A DNA stretch of 64,000 bases from positions 1 through 64,000 of the forward strand of contig NZ_JAJAVE010000003.1 of the NCBI RefSeq assembly GCF_020532675.1, in the 5' to 3' direction. A model generated the notes under the pieces. That model did no database searches, was not told the origin of the DNA, and worked only from the letters and a program-made list of their open reading frames with translations. This document shows positions 49,492 through 57,203 of the stretch, one piece after another; position 1 is the stretch's first letter, and every line of letters begins with the position of its first letter. Origin of the DNA: Methylobacillus gramineus. GTDB lineage: Bacteria > Pseudomonadota > Gammaproteobacteria > Burkholderiales > Methylophilaceae. Made by a program: the position numbers and the translations under genes.

Positions 49492-49964
49492 CCATGAGCA
49501 AGACCAGTGACCAGATTGCAGGTATAGGTTTTTAATAGTTGCTTATCGCAATCTGGTCACAGGTTTTATTGATCACACTTCACTCGCTTTTTTCTACATT
49601 TCCCAGCACCACTACATACTGCTTAATCAGGCTTCAGCCATAGCAATCACCTGTAGGCAAGCATCCCAGCATCACCATCATTTTGTAAGAAAAAATAGTG
49701 CGACTTAGGCAGGTCAATCAGAAAGATATTTGTCACACATTCTTGATTGTCTTGTCGAAGATCGCCGCCTTCAATGATGAACCTCACCAACACAGTCTTT
49801 GTTAGCGGTTATATCCATTCCAGACCTCTTGGGATCTTGAATCATGCGAGCAGTAAGCTGATTCCTACACCTGATTCAGCGACATGCCGATTAGTGCTTG
49901 ACCTAACGCCCCGTAGAATGGACTCGTCTTTTAGATCAATACTAAATCAATCAAGGAGTCTTAC
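49492..49964. other. 473-bp intergenic region with long inverted repeat
   Basis: No supported gene. It contains a perfect 13-bp inverted repeat (49507-49519 and 49548-49560) and otherwise AT-rich sequence up to the BON-protein gene. An open frame at 49747-49968 lacks a ribosome site and coding character. A small RNA is possible but nothing identifies one. Confidence 0.55.
49507..49560. repeat. 13-bp perfect inverted repeat with 28-nt spacer
   Basis: GTGACCAGATTGC at 49507-49519 pairs with GCAATCTGGTCAC at 49548-49560. AGGTTTTATT follows, so it may act as a large-loop terminator for the 24-aa gene, but the 28-nt spacer is long for that and an operator or RNA element is also possible. Confidence 0.6.
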
Positions 49965-50273
49965 ATGAAAACTAATTTTAAAAGCCTCGTTCTGATCAGC
50001 GCCCTGTTAATGCCTGTAGCTGCTTTTGCTGCAGATGGTGATCCAATCGAAACCAAATTGAGTGATTCTGTAGTGACCACGAAAGTGAAAGCTGCTTTTG
50101 CCAAGGACAAGCTGGTAAGCGCTACCGACATCAAGGTTGAAACTGACAGTGCTGGCTTGGTACAGCTCTCTGGTACAGCCAAGAGCAAGAAAGAATCTGA
50201 CCACGCAGCCAAACTGGCCAAGAGCATCAAGGGCGTGACTGCAGTAAAGAATGACATCGTAGTTGCCGAATAA
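49965..50273 (+). CDS. BON-domain periplasmic protein (OsmY-like)
   Basis: A 102-aa protein with a signal peptide (hydrophobic 8-20, cleavage after AFA at about 22) and one BON domain at about 30-100 (SVVTTKVKAAFAKDKLVSAT, then VQLSGTAKSK and IKGVTAVKNDI). BON proteins bind phospholipid surfaces and are often induced by osmotic stress. Half the length of two-domain OsmY. Strong AAGGAG before the ATG and a terminator right after the stop indicate a single-gene transcript. Confidence 0.92.
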   Translation: MKTNFKSLVLISALLMPVAAFAADGDPIETKLSDSVVTTKVKAAFAKDKLVSATDIKVETDSAGLVQLSGTAKSKKESDHAAKLAKSIKGVTAVKNDIVVAE

Positions 50274-50292
50274 TAACGGCTGTGCGTGACAT

Positions 50293-50321
50293 AAAAATGG
50301 GGCATAAATGCCCCATTTTTA
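50293..50321. terminator. Terminator after BON-domain gene
   Basis: AAAAATGGGGCAT and ATGCCCCATTTTT arms around AA, between the convergent BON and alpha/beta hydrolase genes; usable on both strands. Confidence 0.88.
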
Positions 50322-50339
50322 TGGTCTATTCAACCCAGA

Positions 50340-51227
50340 TCACGTTGTTTTCAACTTGAGATTCAAGTAAGCCAGTAATTCCACTTTAAGCTGCTCATGA
50401 AATTGTTCGCGGTCAAACCCTTCTGGATCTATGGTGGGCAATGAGCCACCACTCTGGATTTTGGGTGGGAAAGGACTGAGGAAAGAAAAATGCCCGGCAT
50501 TCTTTACCTCCCTAAATGTCACTTTTTCGCGGTCAGGCACCCCATTCAGGACTATGTCGGCATGCCATTGAGGCGTATAGGGATCATGTTCAGCTGTCAG
50601 CATCAGGATAGGTAAATCCACCCGGCTTAATGCACCTTCTGGCATATACCATGGCGTTGCAGGTGCCAGCAGTACGAGAACACCCACCCTGGGATCGTGT
50701 TCAACTTCTACTTGTTGTGCAGTATGTAATTGTTCAGGTTGTAGCTGGTCTGGCGGATACCAAGGTTGACCACCAGCAATTGCCAAAGCGGTATATCCCC
50801 CCATCGAATGGCCTATGATCGCAACATGATGCTGCTGGCTGTGGCGACTCAACTCAGGATCAGCCAAAATACCATCAATCGTCAACGTGACATGCCGTGG
50901 CCGATATTGCAGATTTTGGATCTTCCCCTGAAACTGATTATCCAGCCGATTATTACCCGCATGCTCCAGCATGGCCACAATATAGCCATTTCGCGCCAGA
51001 TGCATGGTAATGCTGCGATAGAGTAAATGGGAACCACCGCTACCATGCGACACAATCACCAGAGGATAAACGCCCTGAGCCACGGGTGCATCCGGGCTGA
51101 CATCCATCACATAAGGGCCAAAAGCCGTGGAAACCGCAGGTTGGGCTGTGGGATACATCACCAGCACCGGAAATGAAACTCCAGCCTCATGATCTGTAAA
51201 CTGAAACTGCCGCGTACCGACAAACAT
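50340..51227 (-). CDS. Alpha/beta hydrolase, platelet-activating-factor-acetylhydrolase-like
   Basis: A 295-aa hydrolase without a clear signal peptide. Nucleophile elbow GHSMGG with S141, an oxyanion region VSHGSGGSHLLY, and a late catalytic histidine likely in NAGHFSFLSPF. The FPVLVMYPT start and overall layout resemble dienelactone hydrolase/PAF-acetylhydrolase relatives. Substrate unknown. Located between the BON gene (convergent) and tRNA-Glu. Confidence 0.85.
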   Translation of the reverse strand: MFVGTRQFQFTDHEAGVSFPVLVMYPTAQPAVSTAFGPYVMDVSPDAPVAQGVYPLVIVSHGSGGSHLLYRSITMHLARNGYIVAMLEHAGNNRLDNQFQGKIQNLQYRPRHVTLTIDGILADPELSRHSQQHHVAIIGHSMGGYTALAIAGGQPWYPPDQLQPEQLHTAQQVEVEHDPRVGVLVLLAPATPWYMPEGALSRVDLPILMLTAEHDPYTPQWHADIVLNGVPDREKVTFREVKNAGHFSFLSPFPPKIQSGGSLPTIDPEGFDREQFHEQLKVELLAYLNLKLKTT

Positions 51228-51308
51228 GACTATCCTTTTTTATCAAGGACTTACCATTTTACAGGGCAAAATAAAAGCAGATCACCTGAGTGTCTGCTTT
51301 TATAAAAT

Positions 51309-51384
51309 TGGCGTCCCCACGGGGATTCGAACCCCGGTCGCCTCCGTGAAAGGGAGGTGTCCTAGGCCTCTAGACGATGGGGAC
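51309..51384 (-). tRNA. tRNA-Glu (anticodon TTC)
   Basis: A 76-nt tRNA read on the minus strand: 5' acceptor GTCCCCA pairs with TGGGGAC before a genomically encoded CCA end (51309-51311). The anticodon loop CTTTCAC holds TTC between stems CCTCC and GGAGG, and the T loop has GGTTCGAAT. It is transcribed leftward, toward the hydrolase gene. Confidence 0.97.
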
Positions 51385-51508
51385 ATGAAACTTAACGTTT
51401 CTAGAGGGTGCGAATTCTAACCAAAAACACTGAGTTACGCCAGCTTATTTTTAAATATATGCAGGAAATTGATAGCATAGCGACCTGACATCACCAACGC
51501 ATAGACCT

Positions 51509-52660
51509 TTGAACTCATTTTCTTCCCGTCGTATTGCCCATCTGGACATGGATATGTTCTTTGCCGGGGTGGAGTTATTACGTTATCCAGAACTACGTGG
51601 ACTGCCCGTGGTGGTAGGAGGTCGTGCTGTATATCAACCAGAGACATTGCCGGATGGCAGCCGGAAATTTTTCAGGCTGCGAGAATATAGTGGTCGTGGG
51701 GTGGTCACCACCTCCACCTACGAAGCCAGGACTCTAGGGGTATTTTCTGCCATGGGCCTGATGAAGTCAGCACAGCTTGCCCCGGAGGCGATTCTGCTAC
51801 CGGCCAATTTTGACTCTTACCGCCATTATTCACGGTTGTTCAAGCAAGCCGTCGCCAATATTGCACCTTTGATAGAAAACCGGGGTATTGATGAAATATA
51901 TATCGACCTGACCCACCACTCCGAAGACACTGAAGCATTAGCGCAACAGATCAAGCATGCCGTTCAAGCCGCTACTGGTCTTTCCTGCTCAATCGGCATC
52001 GCGCCCAACAAACTCCTGGCAAAAATTGCCTCCGACCTGGACAAGCCCAATGGGCTCACCATCATTGATGCAGAAAATTTTACTGGCCGGATCTGGCCAC
52101 TCAAGGCTAGCAAGATCAACGGCATAGGCCCGAAGGCAGCAAAAAAACTGGCCACCTTGAATATCCATACCATTGCAGAGCTCGCGCAAACCGATGCCTC
52201 TCTGCTACAGGAAAATTTTGGATTGAGTTATGCGCACTGGCTGCTGGAAGTCGCGCATGGTCGTGACAACCGACCGGTAGTGACCTTTTCAACCCCAAAA
52301 TCCATGAGCCGCGAAACCACCTTTGAACGTGACATGCATGCCCGCAAGGATAAGGCCAGGCTCTCCGAGGTGTTTACTGCTCTATGCGAGCGGGTGGCAG
52401 AAGATTTGCAGCATAAAGGCTATGTAGGACGTACTGTGGGCATCAAGATCAAATATCACGATTTCCGTACCGCCACCCGTGACCTATCCTTGCCGCACTA
52501 CACCAATGACAGTGCAGCCATTCGTCGTGCTGCGGGTGAATGCCTCAAACGCGTATCGCTGGATCAACATTTTCGCCTGCTTGGGGTTAAGGTCACCACC
52601 TTGGTTCGAGAAGAGGATGTGGAGGCACAACAGCCCTTGCAGGCATCCTTGTTTAACTGA
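51509..52660 (+). CDS. dinB: DNA polymerase IV (Y-family translesion polymerase)
   Basis: A 383-aa polymerase with HLDMDMFFAGVE holding the first metal aspartate, RGIDEIYIDLT with the second acidic pair (SxDE in E. coli is GIDE here), and a helix-hairpin-helix region INGIGPKAAKKLATL. Relative to E. coli DinB it has an insert of about 20 residues after VVVGG (QPETLPDGSRKFFRLREYSG). The only start at the N-terminal motif is TTG at 51509. No LexA box is recognised upstream. Confidence 0.92.
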   Translation: MNSFSSRRIAHLDMDMFFAGVELLRYPELRGLPVVVGGRAVYQPETLPDGSRKFFRLREYSGRGVVTTSTYEARTLGVFSAMGLMKSAQLAPEAILLPANFDSYRHYSRLFKQAVANIAPLIENRGIDEIYIDLTHHSEDTEALAQQIKHAVQAATGLSCSIGIAPNKLLAKIASDLDKPNGLTIIDAENFTGRIWPLKASKINGIGPKAAKKLATLNIHTIAELAQTDASLLQENFGLSYAHWLLEVAHGRDNRPVVTFSTPKSMSRETTFERDMHARKDKARLSEVFTALCERVAEDLQHKGYVGRTVGIKIKYHDFRTATRDLSLPHYTNDSAAIRRAAGECLKRVSLDQHFRLLGVKVTTLVREEDVEAQQPLQASLFN

Positions 52661-52673
52661 TGCCTGTTGCATC

Positions 52674-53603
52674 TCAAGTACGCCATGCTGCCGGCACATT
52701 TTCCATCAGGTAATCCAGGAACAAGCGCACCTTACCACCGGCGGAAGGTCGATCACGGTAACAGGCATAAAAATCAAGCGGCTCGATATCGGCGCTGGCA
52801 CTATGCTCAGCATCAGGATTTGATAAAAACAAGGGCAGCAATTTCCCCTGTTCAATCAGTGCATCAGCCAGGAATGCCCCAATCCGTGCAATGCCTGCCC
52901 CTTCGACTGCCAACTTGGCAAGCGAGTCTATATCGTTACTGATGATGACGGGGTTGAGCTCAGCTTCAAACCTGACACCCTCGCGCACAAATACCCAGCC
53001 CAGCAGCCTGCCGTCATAAGGCAACCGAAACACCAGGCATTGATGCTCCCGCAATTGCGCCGGGTCATGAGGCACACCGTATTGATCAAGATACGCTGGC
53101 GATGCACAGAACCTCAGCGGTACCTGGGCAATTTTGCGCGCCACCAGACCCGGCTCCAGTTGTTGTGGGAAACGGATACTGATATCGACCTCTTCACGGA
53201 CATGATCCACATTGTGATCAGTCAGGATTAACTCTATGCTCACTCTGGGGTAGCGCTGGGCAAACACCGGAATCAAGGGAGAAAGCACATGGCGCCCAAA
53301 CGCACCTGATGATGCAATACGCAGTTTTCCCTGTGGCTGGCCATGCAGCTCACCAACTGCCGCTTGCGCTTCCTCAAGGTCATTCACCACCTGTTTAACA
53401 CGTTGATAATAGATTTGACCACTCTCTGTCAGTGCAATGCTGCGGGTAGTGCGGGCCAGTAAGCGGGTACCCAGGTTCTGCTCCAACCTTGCTATGTTCT
53501 GGCTTGCCGCCGCGGCAGAAATCCCCATCCTGCGTGCTCCTGCTGCAATACTGCCCTCGTCTACTGCCTTCACAAAGCTTTCTACACCCTTGAGGGTATC
53601 CAT
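52674..53603 (-). CDS. LysR-family transcriptional regulator
   Basis: A 309-aa LTTR with the N-terminal winged helix (MDTLKGVESFVKAVDEGSIA, then AAAASQNIARLEQNLGTRLL) and a substrate-binding domain. It resembles the AaeR/DsdC-like group that often controls a divergent efflux or membrane gene; here the divergent gene is a DUF2798 protein. The ATG has GGAG 6 nt upstream, and the (CTAAT)n microsatellite on this strand begins only about 14 nt before the start codon, so repeat number could change its expression. Confidence 0.92.
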   Translation of the reverse strand: MDTLKGVESFVKAVDEGSIAAGARRMGISAAAASQNIARLEQNLGTRLLARTTRSIALTESGQIYYQRVKQVVNDLEEAQAAVGELHGQPQGKLRIASSGAFGRHVLSPLIPVFAQRYPRVSIELILTDHNVDHVREEVDISIRFPQQLEPGLVARKIAQVPLRFCASPAYLDQYGVPHDPAQLREHQCLVFRLPYDGRLLGWVFVREGVRFEAELNPVIISNDIDSLAKLAVEGAGIARIGAFLADALIEQGKLLPLFLSNPDAEHSASADIEPLDFYACYRDRPSAGGKVRLFLDYLMENVPAAWRT

Positions 53604-53617
53604 TCCGACTCCAGCTA

Positions 53618-53751
53618 ATTAGATTAGATTAGATTAGATTAGATTAGATTAGATTAGATTAGATTAGATTAGATTAGATTAGATTAGATTAGATTAGATT
53701 AGATTAGATTAGATTAGATTAGATTAGATTAGATTAGATTAGATTAGATTA
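53618..53751. repeat. (ATTAG)n pentanucleotide microsatellite, 26.8 copies
   Basis: An uninterrupted 134-bp tract of ATTAG (CTAAT on the other strand), perfect over its length, in the intergenic region between divergent lysR and DUF2798 genes. It starts 14 bp from the lysR ATG and ends 118 bp before the DUF2798 ATG. Tracts of this kind gain or lose units by strand slippage, and because the unit is five bases each change moves promoter elements by half a helical turn. Confidence 0.97.
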
Positions 53752-53775
53752 TTAATCAATCTATCAATTCATAAG

Positions 53776-53804
53776 TTTAACTTGATTATATGATTAGTTA
53801 TAGT
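53776..53804 (+). promoter_or_regulatory. Putative sigma-70 promoter of the DUF2798 gene
   Basis: -35 TTTAAC (53776-53781) and -10 TATAGT (53799-53804) with exactly 17 bp between, just downstream of the microsatellite and 65 bp before the ATG. Confidence 0.45.
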
Positions 53805-53869
53805 CAGCTACCCCGATGCAAGGCAGACACTTACAGTGATGACTCCCTTCACTATCCTGAAAGAGCATC

Positions 53870-54136
53870 ATGAACAACCCCCTTTACAGCCGTGCCCGTT
53901 ATGCTGATATCCGCATTCCTACTCGCTACACCCCTGTCGTTTTTGCTTTTTTCATGGCCGCCATCATGGCAATGCTGATGTGCCTGGTGATCGTGGGAGC
54001 CAACAGTGGCTTGGGTACAGGATATATAGATCGTGTATTCATGGCCTATAAGCTGGCGATGCCCGTTGCTTTTATCTGTGTGATGGCCGTCAGGCCTATA
54101 GTCATGAAATTGGTCGCGATCACAGTCAAGGCATGA
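53870..54136 (+). CDS. DUF2798 family small membrane protein
   Basis: An 88-aa protein with two membrane segments (about 22-45 and 60-85): VVFAFFMAAIMAMLMCLVIV and AYKLAMPVAFICVMAVRPIV, the DUF2798 pattern. Function unknown. The upstream region holds the (ATTAG)n tract and the divergent LysR gene, so the LysR protein probably regulates it, as is common for divergent LTTR targets. Confidence 0.85.
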   Translation: MNNPLYSRARYADIRIPTRYTPVVFAFFMAAIMAMLMCLVIVGANSGLGTGYIDRVFMAYKLAMPVAFICVMAVRPIVMKLVAITVKA

Positions 54137-54231
54137 GAATGTTTGCATTCACTTTGTCCGACAGCCATATAGGAAGGCTGCTGATGTGGCACAGCCAGTG
54201 TCCATGATACGATTTTTAACACGTAGCGCCG

Positions 54232-54242
54232 TTGTCCTATTC
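54232..54242 (+). promoter_or_regulatory. TTGTCCTACAA-type motif upstream of SRPBCC gene
   Basis: TTGTCCTATTC shares its first eight bases with the site at 49324 and, like the site at 23336, is followed by TCTCTG and a later TTACA. It lies 74 nt before the SRPBCC start. Confidence 0.3.
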
Positions 54243-54315
54243 TCTGAAAATTTTACACAGAGCGATTTGCAACGGAACTGTTAAGACAAATCAGTATCCA
54301 TCATAGGAGGACGAA

Positions 54316-54798
54316 ATGTCAGTGATAGAGAAATCAATCCAAGTGAATGTTCCTGCCAACATTGCCTATAACCAATGGACCCAGTTTGAGGATTTTCCTC
54401 AATTTATGGAGGGAATTACCGAGGTGAGACAGCTGGATGATACCCATCTGCACTGGTGCGCCAATGTAGCAGGCCAGCGCAAGGAGTGGGACGCTGAAAT
54501 CACCGAGCAAATCCCGGATAAGCGTATTGCTTGGCATAGCCTGTCTGGCACCAAGAATGCAGGGGTAATCACTTTTCATCATATTGATGACTCAACTACC
54601 CGAATCATGTTGCAGATGGATTATGATCCAGAAGGCGTAGTAGAAAACACAGGAGATGCGCTGGGTATACTCAGCCACCGGGTTGAGGGTGACCTCAAAC
54701 GCTTCAAGGGATTTCTTGAATCCCGCGGCAAAGAAACCGGCGCGTGGCGAGGTAAAGTCGAACAGGGCACCTCAAATACGCGTAATACCCGTCATTAA
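54316..54798 (+). CDS. SRPBCC-superfamily protein (polyketide cyclase/COQ10-like)
   Basis: A 160-aa protein with the START-like fold pattern: VIEKSIQVNVPANIAYNQWT, FPQFMEGITEVRQLDD, the KEWDAEITEQIPDKRIAWHS core and a long C-terminal helix. Such short START-domain proteins bind hydrophobic ligands; in stress clusters their role is undefined. GGAGGA just before the ATG. The 32-aa microprotein gene follows 17 nt downstream and shares the terminator, so the two form a bicistronic unit. Confidence 0.88.
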   Translation: MSVIEKSIQVNVPANIAYNQWTQFEDFPQFMEGITEVRQLDDTHLHWCANVAGQRKEWDAEITEQIPDKRIAWHSLSGTKNAGVITFHHIDDSTTRIMLQMDYDPEGVVENTGDALGILSHRVEGDLKRFKGFLESRGKETGAWRGKVEQGTSNTRNTRH

Positions 54799-54815
54799 CC
54801 AACAGGAGAATCTTC

Positions 54816-54914
54816 ATGAGACTACTGATTAAAACCCTGATCGCAGGTTATATTGCCAAGCGCGTCACCCATTACTTGCTGCACAGCAATAAAAAAGCGG
54901 TCCAGCAACCTTAA
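54816..54914 (+). CDS. 32-aa microprotein, paralogue of the one at 45192
   Basis: A small basic, amphipathic protein beginning MRLLIKTLIAGYIAKRVTHY, with a 12-residue polar C-terminal tail that the 25-aa paralogue lacks. CAGGAG lies 7-8 nt before the ATG; a terminator begins 5 nt after the stop. The first 17 residues match the other copy as described there. It is co-transcribed with the SRPBCC gene, suggesting a shared membrane or lipid-linked stress role; this is inference. Confidence 0.8.
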   Translation: MRLLIKTLIAGYIAKRVTHYLLHSNKKAVQQP

Positions 54915-54918
54915 ACCA

Positions 54919-54949
54919 CAGGCCGGGGTCTTCACCCCGGCCTATTTTA
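54919..54949 (+). terminator. Terminator after SRPBCC/microprotein operon
   Basis: AGGCCGGGGT and ACCCCGGCCT form a 10-bp perfect GC-rich stem with a CTTC loop, followed by ATTTTATT. Confidence 0.88.
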
Positions 54950-54986
54950 TTGATAACCACATCATTCCTGACAGGTTGTTTCCTTG

Positions 54987-57203
54987 ATGCACTCGTTTTC
55001 CATCTTCAAACTCTGCTGCTTGCTAGGCCTGCTTTTCAGCACAATCAATGCCTCTGCACAATCCCGCATTGCATCTCAACTTGAGCTGGGGGGTGCCTGG
55101 CAGTTTCTGCCGATAGAACGTGTACCGGTCACCTCAGAACTCCCACTTCCAACTAAAGGCTGGCAAAGCATCAAGGTGCCGGGTAACTGGTATCGCCAGG
55201 GTAGGGATATCAGTGGGCAGGCCTGGTACCAGAAAGAGTTCATGCTGGATCGCAGGCAATCCGGGCGTCATGCCCAGCTGGTATTCAAGGGCGTGGATTA
55301 CAGGGCGGATGTATGGCTCAATGGACATTATCTTGGGCAACATATTGGCTATTTCCAGGCTTTTGAGTTTGATGTATCCAAGCACCTGGTTGAGGGCAAG
55401 AATACGCTCACCGTTTTAGTTGATAGTCCATTGGAAGCCCCTCAGGACTGGTCATTACACAAACGGCTGATCAAAGGGATTTTCAGCCATCACGATACCC
55501 GCCCCGGCGGTGCCTGGTCAGAACGCGGGCAAGAACAGAATACGGGAGGCATCTGGGCACCTGTCGCCATTGAGTTTTCAGATGATGCGGCCCTTAGGGA
55601 ATTGACCGTTACTCCACGCAAAAGCAAGAGTAGCAAATTGGCTGATCGCTGGGATGTTGAAGCCTTTGGCAATGTCAGCAGCGATGTTTCACATGAAACA
55701 TCTATCACCATTGAAGCCGACATCACTCCAGAAAACTTCAAAGGCAAGTCTTACCAATTCAAACAAACCTACACCTTGAGGCCTGGGCAGAACAACCTGG
55801 CGCTTAAGCTGCCTGTCGACAAACCGGAATTATGGTGGCCAGCTGAATATGGACAACCCAATCTCTATCGCCTGAAACTGACGTTGAAGGATGAAGGGAA
55901 AAACAATCGTATTCTGGATCAACAAGACAAAGTGATTGGGTTTCGCGAAGTTCGGGTAGATGATCGCCTGCAATGGTTTATCAACGGTCACCGCATGTTC
56001 TTGCGTGGTACCAACTACATTGCCAGTCAATGGCTGGCAGATATGTCACCAGAACGCTTCAAGCAAGACCTGACCATGATGCAGAAAGCCAATATCAATG
56101 CCATCCGAGTGCATGCACATGTAAGTGCGCCGACGTTTTATGACTTATGTGACCGCATGGGTATCCTGGTGACCCAGGACTTTCCCTTGCTGTGGGGATA
56201 TAGTGATGATGAAGCCTTCACCATCGAAGCCAGGTCCCAGGCCCAAGATATGGTAAAAGGGCTCAACCACCATCCTTCCATCATCTCCTGGACCATGCAT
56301 AACGAACCCCCATGGGATTCGCCCTGGATGGCGCAGAAATACCCTGCTTATACCCCAGACATCAATCGCAAACTCGACGAACTGCTCTATGCAGACGTGA
56401 AAAAACTGGATGATCTACGCGTTGTTCGCAAAGAATCTGGCATCAAAGAGCATGAGTGGATGGGCTGGTATTTTGACTCGTGGCAATCATTCACGCGCCC
56501 TGCCCCCAATCCATGGAGCACTGAGTTTGGCGCACAGGCATTGCCTCACCTGAGCAGCCTCAAGCGCATGTTCAAGGCTGATGAACTGTGGCCGGATACC
56601 GAGGCAAAGTGGAAGAAATGGGAATTCCATAATTTCCAGCGTAAGGAAACGTTTGAATTAGCCCATGTCGCGCAAGGTAAAAATATTGAAGAATTTATCC
56701 ACAACACACAGCATTACCAAGCCAGACTGATCCAATTCGCTGTGGAAAACTATAGACGGCAACGTTATGCGCCGGTTTCTGCCGTGTTCCAGTTCATGTT
56801 TGTGGAAAACTGGCCTTCAATCAATTGGGGGGTTGTTGATTATTGGCGCCAACCGAAGGCTGGCTATGAGGCATTGCGCGTCGCCTACCAGCCCATCCTG
56901 CCCAGCCTGGAATGGCAGCAGGACGAATACAAGGCTGGTGAATCACCCAAGATAGGATTATGGGCCATCAATGACACCTGGCAGGGTTATGAACATGCAA
57001 GCTATACCATTACCCTCTATAACAATGGCAAACAGATAGACCAGCTCAAACTGCCGTTGGAAATGCTGCCTGACTCAGGCCACAAACTACGTGATTATCC
57101 GCTGCCTTCCTTGCAGCCCGGCCAATACGAACTCAAGGCACAGATTGCGGATCGCAATGGCAAATTGATGGGAAGCAATCACTATCGCTTCGAGGCCAGG
57201 TAA
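54987..57203 (+). CDS. Secreted glycoside hydrolase family 2 (beta-glucuronidase/mannosidase-like)
   Basis: A 738-aa protein with a signal peptide (hydrophobic 9-20, cleavage near ASAQ), then the GH2 layout: jelly-roll sugar-binding domain (AWYQKEFMLD, VWLNGHYLGQHIGYFQ), Ig-like domain, and a TIM barrel (FINGHRMFLRGTNY) with acid/base E440 in SWTMHNEPP and nucleophile E513 in STEFGA. Substrate cannot be read from sequence. ATG at 54987 is used; a TTG just before is possible. A near-consensus parS site lies inside at 55685. A secreted glycosidase is unusual for an obligate methylotroph. Confidence 0.9.
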   Translation: MHSFSIFKLCCLLGLLFSTINASAQSRIASQLELGGAWQFLPIERVPVTSELPLPTKGWQSIKVPGNWYRQGRDISGQAWYQKEFMLDRRQSGRHAQLVFKGVDYRADVWLNGHYLGQHIGYFQAFEFDVSKHLVEGKNTLTVLVDSPLEAPQDWSLHKRLIKGIFSHHDTRPGGAWSERGQEQNTGGIWAPVAIEFSDDAALRELTVTPRKSKSSKLADRWDVEAFGNVSSDVSHETSITIEADITPENFKGKSYQFKQTYTLRPGQNNLALKLPVDKPELWWPAEYGQPNLYRLKLTLKDEGKNNRILDQQDKVIGFREVRVDDRLQWFINGHRMFLRGTNYIASQWLADMSPERFKQDLTMMQKANINAIRVHAHVSAPTFYDLCDRMGILVTQDFPLLWGYSDDEAFTIEARSQAQDMVKGLNHHPSIISWTMHNEPPWDSPWMAQKYPAYTPDINRKLDELLYADVKKLDDLRVVRKESGIKEHEWMGWYFDSWQSFTRPAPNPWSTEFGAQALPHLSSLKRMFKADELWPDTEAKWKKWEFHNFQRKETFELAHVAQGKNIEEFIHNTQHYQARLIQFAVENYRRQRYAPVSAVFQFMFVENWPSINWGVVDYWRQPKAGYEALRVAYQPILPSLEWQQDEYKAGESPKIGLWAINDTWQGYEHASYTITLYNNGKQIDQLKLPLEMLPDSGHKLRDYPLPSLQPGQYELKAQIADRNGKLMGSNHYRFEAR
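55685..55700. promoter_or_regulatory. parS-like ParB-binding site (inside GH2 gene)
   Basis: TGTTTCACATGAAACA matches the parS consensus at 15 of 16 positions; the mismatch is in the central CG (CA here). It lies 8.3 kb from the dnaA start. Confidence 0.55.

Noticed and set aside
49747-49968. 73-aa frame before the BON-domain gene
   Set aside because: No ribosome site, no hydrophobic or domain pattern, and it runs into the BON gene start; the region more likely carries that gene's promoter.
53618-53751. (ATTAG)n tract as CRISPR or telomere-like array
   Set aside because: There are no spacers, so it is a simple sequence repeat; nothing suggests a linear chromosome end.
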